Source: Gibbula magus
Taxonomy: Eukaryota > Mollusca > Gastropoda > Trochida > Trochidae
Assembly: GCA_936450465.1 (NCBI GenBank)
Contig: OW388291.1
Location: 73,562,436-73,626,435 of the forward strand
DNA length: 64,000 nucleotides
Direction of reading: 5' to 3'
Shown: positions 45,401 through 57,800 of the stretch, in pieces
Numbering within the stretch: the first letter of the stretch is position 1
How the letters are laid out: the number at the start of each line of letters is the position of its first letter
Translations under genes and position numbers: made by a program
Notes under the pieces: model-generated
What the model saw: only the letters and a program-made list of their open reading frames with translations
Told to the model about the DNA's origin: nothing
Database searches by the model: none

Positions 45401-48400
45401 TTCCATAAACAAGATTGATATTGTCATATGAGTTTATATTCGACACAGCACGAAGCCCGTGGGGCGACTGGACTCCCTGTAGCGTGGAGTGCGGGCTTGG
45501 TCAACAGGAGAGGGTGCGCAGTTGTGGGGACAACTGTCAAGAGATCGAATCTAAACCTTGTCTTACCAGGCCATGTGAAGGTAAGGTGCCTTGGGATGTG
45601 ATAAAGATATATGGACGTCAGTGTTTTATTTAAAGATATAATTCGTGTAAGGAGAAATATTTCGTATGATAAATTCCGTTCGGCGACGTTGAACTGTTTT
45701 ATAAACTTAACATTCGAAACATTTGGTCAATTGTAAAGGCTTCATTTAAACGTGGAGGCATCTCTTAAAAGGAGGGTTCTATATCGGGATATTTTTGTGG
45801 AAACGAAATTCGGGAGGATATTCCTGTTTACACATATATGTTATTAATACATGATTAAAACACAGTGAAATTGAAAGATACTAATGAAGGTAACATTTTG
45901 ATGACTTTATATTTCACAACTTGATAAACACAAGCGCACATTTGTTAAAAAATAAAAACAATGAGAACTGAAGCCGCTGCGGGTCGGGAAAACTTCGCTA
46001 CAGCATAACATCAACTTGTTTATTAGTTTTATTACATGTTATGTGTTACTATGTGAATACTCAATCAGTGTATTATAGTTATCAAAAAGTTTCAAAATTA
46101 GGTACAATATATAGCGTGTTTTCATTTCACGTAATACAAAATATCCAATATGGCGACAGAACCCTACCTTTAAGACGAGATTCTCTTCATACAGAGTGTA
46201 TTACTTACTCAACTAGACTCAGAACTGATTGGATTCGTGGAAAGAGAATAATGTGACGATTGCTTTTGTAAAGTAAGCAAATAAATAGCATTTGTTTATA
46301 ATGAAAAAGTACGAAATTTAGGAACAAGATATTTGTAAAACATTTTAACGATAAATCACTTCACCAAATTTACCTTTTTGTTAAATCAGTATAAAAGTTC
46401 AACGTTGTGTTAACATGATAAAGAGAGCAATGTTAGTAATAAGAAATAATATAGAATTCACAGAATTTACATGTCTTTGTTAAACACTAAAACAGCAAGT
46501 CAGTGCAAGAGAGAAACACGGTTTTTAAATGATACGTTTCAACCTTTATTGCTGTAGTTTGTGCCTGATGATACACAATTTAGATGTTGACATTACGATA
46601 TGTGATGTATTGATATTACAGGTGCTAAGATGACTGACAAATGGGCATACTTTGAAATGTTTGACTTAACGGAGCGAGAAGTCACTTCCGGTAGGTTTGA
46701 ATCTTGTACTTTTTCTCTAAAACTTCAATAAAACAATTTAAATGTTGCATATATCGAATGTTTAGATATCAAACCAGGTAATTCCACAGATGACAATTAC
46801 ATAATTATTGCATAAACATGTGTTTTTGGCGATTTAACACACCTCATAAATTCATCTAGCGGTAGTAATAATCATCATTAATTAATTAATGAGGCTCCAC
46901 GGACAAACTGTCTAGCGGGTCACAGACGACCCTTGTCTGTGGTAAATCACAGTGCTACAATCACAGTCACGCCTCAAACTCGGGAAATCCTCAGTGGCAG
47001 ACAACATTATACCTGAACTTTTTAAGTATTCGAGCGACCTCATACTACCATATTTAGATCTAATATTTAATCAGATACTTGAAAAGGGTGTATTCCCCAA
47101 AGAATGGTCGATGGGAATATCAATTCCGAATTATATCTATCATGTCTTAACGTAAAAACGTATAGGGTTAGCCTAGATCGTTTTAAATGTTCATCACTTG
47201 ATCTGTTCATTGAGAAAGGCAGATATACAAACATTAGTTGGGTGGACAGAATTTGTAAATTTTGTAAGTTATAAGATGAAGTTGCAGATGAATACCATTT
47301 CCTTCTAGTATGTCCAATATACAGTAACATCCGAAATAAATATATAAAAAAAAAAATCATGTACATCGCAGATTTAAATTTGCACTATTGCTGACTAGTT
47401 AAGACGCTCAAGAACTTAAAAATGTGTCCATGTATATATTTTATGCATATGTACATAGAACGCATGGTATATCTTAAATGTGTTTGCAATCTTTTGCAAT
47501 GTATATGGTGTACTATAGGCCTGAGGCCTTCTAAGTACCTGAATAAAGATCTAAACAAGCCTCAAGGAAGTCTTCAAAGCGGATCGCCCCGCTGATTGTG
47601 GCATTGTTAAAATGGGTAAATTATAATCGAATTAATAACCAATTGCAAGTGATTTTATGTTCAACTGATTCCAATATATAATGTACGCATAGGTTATAAT
47701 CTGTCATTCTTTAGAAAAATGCATAACACGTGACTTTAGGTAACATTGTGCTCACGTTATTTTCGTGAGTACTGATTTTTAACAAAACTTCAAATTCTCT
47801 TTTAAAACAACAACATACCGTCCTAATGTATAAAAAGCATTTCGGCGAAGTTAGGTTATTCGAAGTTTTAGACTAAACTACCAATGACTGCTATTAAAAC
47901 CAGTTACAATCTCAATGTAAAATATCTTGTCGAAGTCGAAGAAGTATAAGGATTATATATCTGTAAGGAAGCATATCTGTAAAGAAAACCATGCCAGCCA
48001 TGATATACAGAATACCAATATATTATCCATTAGGAACACCATATCTTATCCTAGAAGACGCATATACTTTCAAACCTCACGGCGTAAACCGTATCTAAGC
48101 TACATACTTTTCTATAAGGTGAACCAATCAAACAATCTTGCGGACCCAGAACTGCCATAAAGTTCAATGACAACCACCAATCTATTTATCGAGGACTCAA
48201 ATCCGTCGATCATTTTGTAACAACCATCAAAAACAATAACACCATCATATGTTATCGCCTTTTGAGCAAGATGGTCAATATAACAACCACCGATCTCAAG
48301 CGCTACCAAGTTACTTATACCAATATACCTCCTTGCTTATACCATCACTGTTACCACCTTATCTAATTCTATACGTTGCTCCTTTCTTCCAGAGTCGGGA

Positions 48401-49481
48401 GATGCGTGTGAGATGTGGATGAAGTGTAGCAACAAGTCGATCCATCACTACCTCTCCAACATCGCCAAGCTTCCTAGCTGCCCCTGCTTCTACCCCATCA
48501 GTCTGGCAGTAGACGACAAGGTGTATGACAGAGACAGGGAACAGCACTTCTCGTGGGAGGACGCCAGTGGACCTAGGGAGAAGAACCACGTGTACAGACC
48601 TGGTGCCAAGTTTTGTATACGCTCCCGATTACCGGAACAATCCGTTACCTTGGCAGCGCAGCACTGTTGCTATGACGGCCAACTAAGGCTGATAACTCGT
48701 GGGAGAGATGCTGGCACTCCTAATCTCGTTAGTCCACAACTATCGCGAGAACTTCATAAAAAGGTGGATATCCTGCCTTGGATAATATGCAAGGGTGATT
48801 GGACAAGGTATGGCAATGTTTGAAGTTTTATATTCAGAAACTAGTAGGTATATTTGATTTTGATTTTGAGTGGGACGTTGAGAGATTTTATGTTGCTTCG
48901 CAAAATATTACTGGCATGCTCATTACAGTACTTTAATCCCCTTTTAAACAAATACATAGAGAACAGTCACAGACCGTCTTTGTAATGGTATTTTTTTATT
49001 AAACAAGGTAACGATTTCGTAACCAAATAAGTCACATGTCAAGTTTCATGAAAATTTTGTTATATGGAAGTTAGTGTAGTATTCTATTTATTACTCCGCC
49101 CACATAAGTGAAGCGTTATTGCCGACAATGTCCATACAATGAATCTGAGAGTCAGTTACCATTCTGAGAACAGCACTAATGTGCGACGTCACTGCTGCAT
49201 ACCATCGGACGTGCTCACGACAGTATATCACTAATATTACACTACAGTATATTCCACCGTCAAGTACTAATTCAACACTTTTCAGCAAGCAGGAATTGTG
49301 CAACAGTTTGTCGGCATTCAATAGTGAACTTGCAACTTTTAAAACCCTGATTTAAAAATACCTATTTTATTCCTGTTGCAGGTACAACATGGTGATCCAG
49401 CCCAACAACTACCGCCAGTGTTCGGACAATCCCTGTCTGGGGGAACTTCAACACCAGCTTAAACTGGCGAAATCCTACTAG
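36989..49481 (+). CDS. ism1: Isthmin-like secreted protein (TSP1 + AMOP), six exons, 442 aa
   Basis: Exons are 36989-37159, 44125-44566, 45449-45580, 46622-46690, 48393-48807 and 49382-49481. Junction phases are 0, 1, 1, 1, 2 and the frame closes exactly at TAG 49479-49481. Exon 1 encodes a hydrophobic signal or anchor. Either ATG 36989 or ATG 37046 could start it; the latter gives a shorter, more usual signal peptide. Exon 2 is a Lys/Arg-rich linker (DRRRRKK near residue 90, KKKKSKK further on). Exon 3 is a TSP1 repeat (WGDW, CSVECG, about residues 206-247). Exons 5-6 are the AMOP domain with [41 protein letters not shown] and the conserved -AKSY end. This TSP1-AMOP order defines isthmins, which in vertebrates are secreted, anti-angiogenic and adipokine-like. 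It is close to the vertebrate length. The basic linker is unusual compared with vertebrate ISM1. Confidence 0.93.
37899..38190 (+). repeat. ~120-bp tandem repeat, 2.3 copies
   Basis: Units share gtttcat-aa-cgttg, caaacagtc, atcgttgcaagttttac and tataaaatcgtt. Confidence 0.75.
38505..38815 (+). repeat. Segmental duplication, copy 1
   Basis: About 300 bp matching 41158-41460 (tgaatgtgacgattgtt, tcaatatctgtaggaa, gatcactcataaa-like end). The two copies flank the microsatellite/minisatellite block. Confidence 0.75.
39400..39770. repeat. (CATA)n microsatellite, second locus
   Basis: About 370 bp of catacata with tatatata and cagacata interruptions, similar to 35245-35670. Confidence 0.95.
39775..40350 (+). 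repeat. 63-bp minisatellite, about nine units
   Basis: The unit contains gatagatcacttactttgat, gaacaataatggtg and aggaaacaatatgat. Unit variants (ggtggtctgtaag versus ggtgttctataag) recur as a ~189-bp three-unit block. Because 63 is a multiple of three, minus-strand frames stay open, which yields long but spurious open frames. Confidence 0.9.
41158..41460 (+). repeat. Segmental duplication, copy 2
   Basis: Diverged copy of 38505-38815, in the same orientation. Confidence 0.75.
41604..41726. mobile_element. Foldback element, ~50-bp arms
   Basis: atggatgatcaactcctttatttagc... pairs with ...gttaaataaagaagttgatcatccat around a ~20-base loop. Arms are near-perfect. No coding capacity. Confidence 0.8.
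44974..45140 (+). repeat. Dispersed ~167-bp repeat, copy 1
   Basis: High similarity to 52124-52291 (cattatcgacccaaatttgt, cagatatcgacagttttacc). It lies between isthmin exons 2 and 3. Confidence 0.85.
45765..46180 (-). repeat. Dispersed ~430-bp repeat, copy 2
   Basis: Inverse of 20430-20860, lying in isthmin intron 3. Confidence 0.7.
46952..47560 (+). mobile_element. Internally deleted non-LTR retrotransposon fragment
   Basis: 46952-47130 encodes the start of a reverse transcriptase ([27 protein letters not shown]). 47158-47352 then encodes a LINE C-terminal zinc-binding region (CKFC, an in-frame TAA, then EYHFLLVCP). The catalytic palm between them is missing. The 3' end shows gcctgaggcc and aataaa. 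It is a dead copy in isthmin intron 4, of a different lineage from the Rex1-like element. Confidence 0.75.
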
Positions 49482-50203
49482 GACCAGTTCGAACTGGATA
49501 TTGACCATGGGGACACATAGACAGCGTTACATTCTATGTGATGACACATTACTTCTACCCTTTGATGACACGATGTCGGCTGTCCTAAGTGCGAGTGTAC
49601 ATAGAGTCAAAGATGCTTCTAGACAAATTTTGTCAGTCTGTGATTCAAGGAAGTGTCCCTTTGTCAATGTCGACGCAGTACTCTAGTATTTGTCAATGTA
49701 CAATATTTAAACTTCGACTACATACACACCTATCTGTCCATGTATGATTAAGACATTTGACAAATTACGGTTCAAGTATTTGTCCACAGCCCACCAAAGC
49801 AAATGTTAACCTACGGTAACAGCTTTTGACAACGTGCGCGCGGTTCCAAACATGAGAGGACACATGGTTCCAGCATTTGTCAACTAGTTTTCAATATTCC
49901 CTTCATACGATAACAAAGCGAGGTTCAAGCAGCATTCACCAGCGGTGGTGAAATTAAGGATGGTGTATAATGAATGAGTTGTTATGCTGGGAAAAGAGGA
50001 CAAGCTTCGGCTACAACGGGTAAAATACCAGATATATTTTGTGTTACAAGGTTGACTTTACTGAATAACGTGATTTGTGAGACATGACTTTGTCACGGTA
50101 TATGGAAACATGCAGTCAGTATTACTTTTGAACAATGAGTGTATTGTTGCCATTTTGAAGTTCAAGTTGTCACCATAAAGGACTCAAGTAAACATGTAAT
50201 AAA
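49482..50203 (+). other. Isthmin 3' untranslated region with polyadenylation signal
   Basis: No open frame of note. The first AATAAA after the stop is at 50198-50203. Loose repeats of tatttgtcaa and gtattt occur at 49685-49890. Confidence 0.5.
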
Positions 50204-52690
50204 CTTAAACGTGTAAATAACAAGATCACCTTGTTATTTGTAGTGTATACATTGACCCGCTGAGCACAGGTCTGACCAGGTGAAGAAATTGAAGAACGCG
50301 TTGGTTTCATCCTCATTGAATAGCCTGACTTTGATGATGGCCATATGTCTGTGTGTAGGTTTATACGATGAAAGAACAAGTCAACTCATTTGAAATTTTA
50401 GTTTCTTAAGTAATAAATGAAATATTCTCTGAGTTTTGTTTTGTTTACTACAGAACCTGGTAGTGTGTGCTCATATACAACACACGACTTATACAGTAAC
50501 TTATATGGGCTAATGTAAGTGTAAGTAATTCATTTCTATACAACATACACCCATTGTACACAACACACATACAATATTCCGAAGATATCCATTAAAACCA
50601 AACAAGATTTCTTTTCTTTCATCACAAAGGTTCGAGTATCTCACTTTATCGGCTTGTGTTCTTGTACTGAGGGGATACTGCTCCTTGTTCACTTCCTATC
50701 ATTTATTTCATCCACCATTGCTTACATGCATCTCTACGTTTTATTTCGTAACATGTGTTTATTATGTACAAGGTTGAAGTTGGACTGCAAGGTTATGCCC
50801 GAGTCAACCAAGGTATTTCTTACTACGTCCTACCCCGTCCAAAACAACTGGAAAGTGGCCTCGAACTGGCTAGAGACTAGCAATTGGTTTCAATTGCATT
50901 ATTATTAGTGCATCATCTTTTCCCGATGTTACTATATTTGTTAGGTCAAAGAAACAAGAAATCAATCTCAATATAGGGACAAACATGTTTGTAAACATTA
51001 CTTTATTTTGATATTGAATTTAATTCTAACCTATGATTAAAATACTGTGGCTGAATAACAAAACAATAAAACAGTTTTCCTGAAACTCATCATGGTACTA
51101 TTGAAGTTCAAACCACTGTTGATTATGGGTTGTATGTGAATAGGGGGAAAGTGGGCAGCATACGGGGTAATTCTCTAAACATGTTTAGAATAGTGTTTTG
51201 CCACTGGCGTAACGTCTGTCTAAACACGTTTAGAGATGTGTTTAAATAACAGATGTAATATCGTTCTTGTATTTAGCTATTAAGCACTATCTTAAACATG
51301 TATAGCATTAAACATGTAACGATGGTGTTTAATTGCTTAACGCGATTTTTACAGTGTAAGTGGTGCATTTCAGTGTTATCCTACACAATTGCGGGTCAAA
51401 AGGTTATCACTTGGTAAAACGATAGATGCATACCAATTGAAGGAGTAAGCATATGCTCAGAAACGTCGTGTATCTTCACAATAATGTTGATATCCAGAAA
51501 ATATAGATTTATTATGTATTCTGCTTCTAAATTCCCTTCAAAGACTTAGTTCGTGAAATGCCGTTATCACACCGAATCCGTTTTCACTACGTTCTGGGAT
51601 GATTTTTTTGGAACTGGATCGACCTGTCATCTGTGGTAGCTGTTTACAACGTTATGCACGGACTCGGGCGTACTAAACACGGAAGGGTGCTCCTGAACGT
51701 TTAACGTGTCCAACGTTCTCCCCGTTCTGAAATTGACGGAGTTCAAACGTACTAAAACGGGACTTCGAACGAAACTGCCTTACTGCGACCCTTCTTAGGA
51801 CGAGTAAAGACTACTGCAGTCAGGAATTAATGTTTGAGTACATGTGCAGTTTCCACAGTCAATGACTTCCTCAAACATATCTTACTCAACTGCAGTACGA
51901 CCCCATACATCAGTTACTTTTACGTCTGTATGTCCCAAACGAAATTTATTGTTTCGATAGAGTTGGTAAGTACGTGCCTACACAGTTATAGAAGTTCGCA
52001 TGAAGTCCCCATTACGTTATACTCGCTGTTAGTCCGTTAATTTGCGAAATTCTCGCACAGTTCTTACCACGTTGGCAGTACGATGCGTTTAAATACATGC
52101 GTGTTAATACGTTTATCATTTACTTATAAGACCTATCAAACATTATCGACCCAAATTTGTATTTTTGTCTGTTGTAAATAAGTTTCGAAAATTACGTTTG
52201 ACTGATTGACGCGCGCAACACGCCGTGCATTGTCCGGTTTTCGATCAGATATCGACAGTTTTACCTTTATATTGCCGGTATACTGAGTCGACCCGGAGTG
52301 ATTTAGGATAGATAATTGACCAGAGAAACACAAACAAAGTTGCAGCTCTCAACATGATGAATGTGGGTTTCCTCCACTTTGTTATGAAAGCAGAGTACAG
52401 TGCGAACTGTTCTTTGCGCAAGAATAGAGAAAAAGAACAAGAACTTACTGATCTTGTACTTTATTTCCTTTGAACCATAATTCCCCTGACAACACTTCTT
52501 CCTTGAAGGTTTTCACCTTGAAATTGAGAACGGGAATAAGAAGGGATAAGAACGAATTGGATATGTATGGAGAAAAACCGGGCCAGGAAAGTAATTAATG
52601 TTCATTAAGCACGCACTTAGAACGTAATGAGAACGTAGTGAAAACGAAAAGAACTGTCCGAAAATGAGTTGGTCGGTTATAAACGAGTTA
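50204..52690. other. Intergenic stretch between convergent genes
   Basis: No gene supported. 52124-52291 is copy 2 of the 167-bp repeat. Imperfect inverse blocks (gttttcactacgttct at about 51582 and its inverse near 52628) suggest a decayed element. Confidence 0.45.
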
Positions 52691-53404
52691 AGCGGGGTTT
52701 ACACCACGTCCGTTTTTTGGATGCGATGCGTTAAAAATAATCGCATCAGAACGCAACACGACGTCCGTTTTTTGGATGAGATGCGTTAAAAATAATCGCA
52801 TCAGAACGCAACACGTAATGAGTTGTCATACACTACGTCCGTTTTTTTCATGCGTTGCGATGCGATGCGATGCGAAAAAAAAATAGAACCTGTTCTTTTT
52901 TATTCGCATCGCATTGGAATTCCCTATATGACGTCATATTTCATCATTTGAAGGGGTATTTCCCACCACGTGTAGTCAAAGCAGTCATACAAATAGTATG
53001 TCAACAGACATCTGTACAATACATACAAACATACATTCAGCCTTGTATACTTACACACATGTGTACAATACATCTGTAACTACATACATACATTTGTTCA
53101 TACCGTACATACATAATATTCTATACATAAAATATGTACATACACCCATTGTACACACACCTACAGTAATTACATGCACCTATACATATATACATATACA
53201 CGTACATACATAACATATGGAGTGAGTGAGTGAGTGAGTGAGTGAGTGAGTGAGTTATTGTTTAACCCCGTTTCGGCAGTATTGCAGCCATTAGCGGCTT
53301 TATAACCTATATGGAACTAAACGCACTAATGATATTCGCATGCAAAACGCGTGTAGTCAACGTCAACGCAATGCGATTTATTCGGACGTAGTGTAAACCT
53401 CGCT
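52691..53404. mobile_element. MITE with agcggggtttacac ends and tandem core
   Basis: The 22-bp ends (52691-52712 and 53383-53404) are inverse with a few mismatches. Inside are a ~64-bp tandem duplication (52709-52822), a gatgc run, a degenerate catacata tract and (gtga)n at 53220-53256 followed by the gcagccattagcggc fragment. No coding capacity. Confidence 0.7.
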
Positions 53405-53409
53405 ATAGA

Positions 53410-54430
53410 ACGGGATTATGCGTATTGCAAACAAGCTAGGTCTAGTCCAGAACGGATATGCTTCATACAAAAGTGAACGTACTCGTAGAAAGATATTTGT
53501 TTTGTTAATCTAGCATACACTAATGAAACAAGTCAATGACAAACTCTGTATAAATATTCAAGCATTTTATGAACTTTTAAAGTTTAATATCGAAACTTGC
53601 AATTGAGTATAAATACACAGACAACACGATTTCAATAAAACATGTTTATTTCGTATATTTCAGGCCACACCAGCCATGGTACAATTGTATTTGAGGAGAA
53701 AAATAGTTATCATGTTATGAAGATCTTATATTTAAGGCACTGTAGCACGCCGTTCTTAGGGAAATACAGTACTCTCACAAAGGGGTAAATAAGTGTTACC
53801 AAATAAATGATATTCCTGAATCAATAAAAATAAAAAAATAAAAAATTTCAGTATCATTTCACACCATCATCATTATAAAACAATAAACATATTTCATAAT
53901 TATTTCAATAAAAGGTTTATGGTTACAAGTTTATGCAAGAAGAAAATGCAATTTTATTTATGTTTGAAGCTTCTTACCTAAAATTGAAATTTTACAAATT
54001 GTTATTGTTTTCTATTAAACATTAATATCGATGTCAATTAATCTCAAGATTTGCTGAAAAAACACTGTTTGATATAAATACAATTCAACAACAAATTTAA
54101 CCCCCAAAAATCATATGTATCCAGGTTAACTTGGGTAATAATTGAAAAGAAAACATTGAGAAATTGTCAGTTTTCAGTTGCAAGGGAGATAACTCTTACT
54201 CAATAAACACGACCGTTTTTCCTTACAATAGATTACAGAGCAACATAACAAAATATATATCTTGATCATGAAACAAATACTGTATTTCAAAATTACAATA
54301 CAATGATTTTATCATAATATTTCTAGACAGACAGAAAAAGTACACTAAGGCTACAAGGCTTATCTGAATATGACACCTGAGGATGCTCAGAAACAATGAT
54401 AAAGAACTTCCTTAAATAAAAAAAACCCAT
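53410..54430. other. Probable 3' UTR/intergenic
   Basis: AT-rich with several tttatt (minus-strand AATAAA) candidates, for example near 53645. No open frame of interest. Confidence 0.4.
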
Positions 54431-54439
54431 GTAGGTCGT

Positions 54440-54514
54440 CTAGGATGGCAAGGCTGTTGACTTCGTCTCGAGATGGGGGAGATGACATGGAGGCGGACAT
54501 GTTGGCGACATCCA
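54440..54514 (-). CDS. Candidate last exon of the membrane-protein gene
   Basis: After a tattttaag acceptor the phase-0 frame that follows from the preceding exon runs 24 codons to TAG. A different frame of the same block (VANMSASMSSPPSRDEVNSL) looks more protein-like but is out of phase, so the exact ending is uncertain. Confidence 0.35.
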   Translation of the reverse strand, partial: WMSPTCPPPCHLPHLETKSTALPS

Positions 54515-54837
54515 CTTAAAATATAAATTAGAAAAAAATTGAAAACAATGTTAACAATCAAATTAGTAAACAAATAGAACTAAAACTGTGTGACACACTT
54601 CGCCAAGAGAACGCTTTAGACACAGATACACTGCATATCGCATTTTAAATATTCAACCCGAAATATATTATATATCATACTGTTAGCTTGACATTGTAGA
54701 TCCCTACAATCATTTTCATTTCTTTACTTCGGTTAGGCCTATATCTTTCCTTAAAGTTCACACTGGTTTAATATGTGATATTATGAATATCACAGGAAAT
54801 ACAAAAGGCATACACCCGATTACAATCTTATTCTTAC

Positions 54838-57800
54838 AGCTTCTTTCTGCTGGTAGGGTGGTGGTTCTGGTTGAGGGAACACAGAGCTGCTCCATCGCTT
54901 TGGTTTGTTCCTAGAATAAAACAAAGCAACAGCGACAGATCAGGAAGCAGTATCGATCTAACAACAATAGTATGACCTTTGGAAGTATTGTGAAGTGTGG
55001 TGATTAAGCTGATAACGCATCATTCCGGAGTATTTCATTTATAAACAAAAGGTGCTAGTATGCAAACAATGATGTTAATAATGACATATAAACTTGGTTT
55101 ATACAATTTTGATGTAGATACACAGATACCTAAAATTATACATTGTACATTCTTAAAATACCAGATTCCATGATTATTAAATTTTATATAAATTCAGACT
55201 TAGAAATTTAAGCGATATGTTCTCTGTTGATTGGATTAAACAAGGTCATGTGACCGGTATACATTCTCATAAACACAAGATTGGCAGCTGAAAAGGATAA
55301 CCGTCATACTCTGACGTTTTCAAAAAATAACCTGCGGTACTACTTTATCACTGTATCATTGTATCATTGCGCAAGTATGACACTGTTATTAAATGCTCTG
55401 TTCTTGATTAAACTTTTTAGAAACCTTACAATGTGAATTCTAATTGTAATTTGATTGAAAGTTTGATTAATACAGCATCTTAGAACCCAAACTTAAATAC
55501 TTTAATCATATTCCTGTGAATTATGTTTTGCGCGTGGTGACACGTAAGTGATGTGGTATTATGGTGGGCGGAGCTTATCGCCTGATATAAGACAATATGT
55601 ACTGTACATTTTTTGCGGAGATTTTTTATATTCAAAAGTTTATTAACTGATTAGAAATCGCTATAATTGCAAAGTTTGAATTTATAAGAAATAAATTTCA
55701 TAATGTGTTTTTTCGATGGCTTATAAACGGGTTGAAAGTTCAAGTTAAACTGTAGCATAAATGCCGTCGACAAGCTCCGGCATTTTTACTACAGCTTAAC
55801 CTGCACCTTTCTAACCGTTTATAAGCCAGTGAACAAACACATTATGAAATCTGTTCTGAAGAAATGTTGCTGTCCAGTACTTTATCTTCATGATGAATTA
55901 ACAAAAAAAACTAAACTAATAACAAGTGTCCTGGATTTGTAAATAAAATCGGTTGTACATTAAAAAACAAAAATTATTACATTATTGTTTGTTATTATTA
56001 GTAAACTTAACTCTGGATTGTGGCGTCTATTTCCTCGATTTCAGGGAGATGTACAGAGATAACATTGAGAAAGATCATTTATGTTGAGTGGTAACCAGTT
56101 TCCTATCCGAGTTATCTCTTTTTAGTAATGTGACCACCAGATGGATTTAAAATCATAGTCATAATTTCCACACCTGCCTTCTGGTTGAATAGTTTCAGTA
56201 AACCCCACAATACGGAAGTAAATTTACATATACTCATAATTACACAAAATCAAAGTAACTGTTGATAAACATTAGCGTAAACGTTCTCTCTGGAATTAGG
56301 GAGCCTCAATTCAACTTATAAGGATCAGTGGGAACGAGAAGTAGAGAGAAACGTTTTACGCTAACAATCCCAAATATTCTATAGAAGTTGAATCAATAAC
56401 AAGAGTAAGAATATAGCTCATTTTGCCATTTTAGACCTAGAATAGGCATCAACTTCTCGGAATTCCTTGCCTTCACCCGGTATGGAAATGAAAAGCTATT
56501 CCTAATACCCATGCCATAAGGTGACTGAAATGACGTTATTGGTAATCTTCGCATCCTTTGCTGGTCTCACTCCCGGCATTGGGTAGGGGAGAGCGGGGAT
56601 GGTTCGGACGATTTCAGACAAATCTCCCTGGGCTATTAAATACTAATATATGAAAGCCATGACACATGCCTCAATAAAGCTTAATATCTCATCTATGTAC
56701 ATGCCATGAATGAGAGTGCTACCCCTCATAGTAAAATAAGTATATCAGATTTTGAAAGATGTCCACATTGTCCGAAGTTACCTCACAGGTAGGGATACTT
56801 CGGACAAGGGGTGGGGTACATCCGGACACATACTGCTTTTGCTGAAAATCAGTTTATTGCAATGAAGTAAACATGACAATGAAATTAATATGAACCAACT
56901 TCAAGTATCACTATACACTACTACTCTGCTATTCTTTAACCACAACTTACACGACATAACATTCAGATAAATAATCAAAAACGAAATCCAGGATAGTTTA
57001 TCCTTACAGCACTAAATAATCCTTATATCTAAAAAATAGTTACACGTTCTGGAAATTCAACAAAATCGTTTAAAATATTTATACTGAGCTTATTGCAAAA
57101 TGTTTCTTTATTTTACTAGTGACATTCAAGAGAAGGCATGGTTGTGGAAAACAATCTTGACCAATCATACGTCCATCAGGTGTCCAAAAATGTACGTATC
57201 TGTCATATATGCGTCTTTGACCAAACGTGAGTTTAAAGTCTATTCGGTAACTTACAAGTATGTCAACAAAGTAGCGTTAAGGAAACTGTAATATAGACCA
57301 TTACTCATTGAACTTTTAAAAAAAAGCAACCAGTTTTCAATGAATAGGCATATACGATGTAATACCGAAGCAGATAGTAAATATGCATTGAATAAAACTA
57401 AAAATGTCAAAAGCAAAGGCTTTTGATTAATTTCCATGTCTGTGAAAGTTAAAACAATCGCACACATAATAAGGAACATGTATGGGGTAGGTTCATCCAT
57501 GTGGACGAAGCTACCCAACTGTAACTTTTTTCAGATAAATATAAATTGACAACCAGACAGGAGAGATTATACGAGACTGAAACTGTCCATCCATGAGTCG
57601 TGCTCATCACTACAAGGCAACATTCTATTCATAAAAACGATGCCTTTTATGGCAGTGAGCGCTTACGTTCTGATAGTCAAAAGTTACATGGGATTTAGTT
57701 AAAAACGAAAATCGTCTTAGCTGATCAAACTTCCCGCTTGCCCAACTTTTCGCAAATATGGCATGGTTGTTGACATGGTGCGAGTTTCCTCAACCAATGA

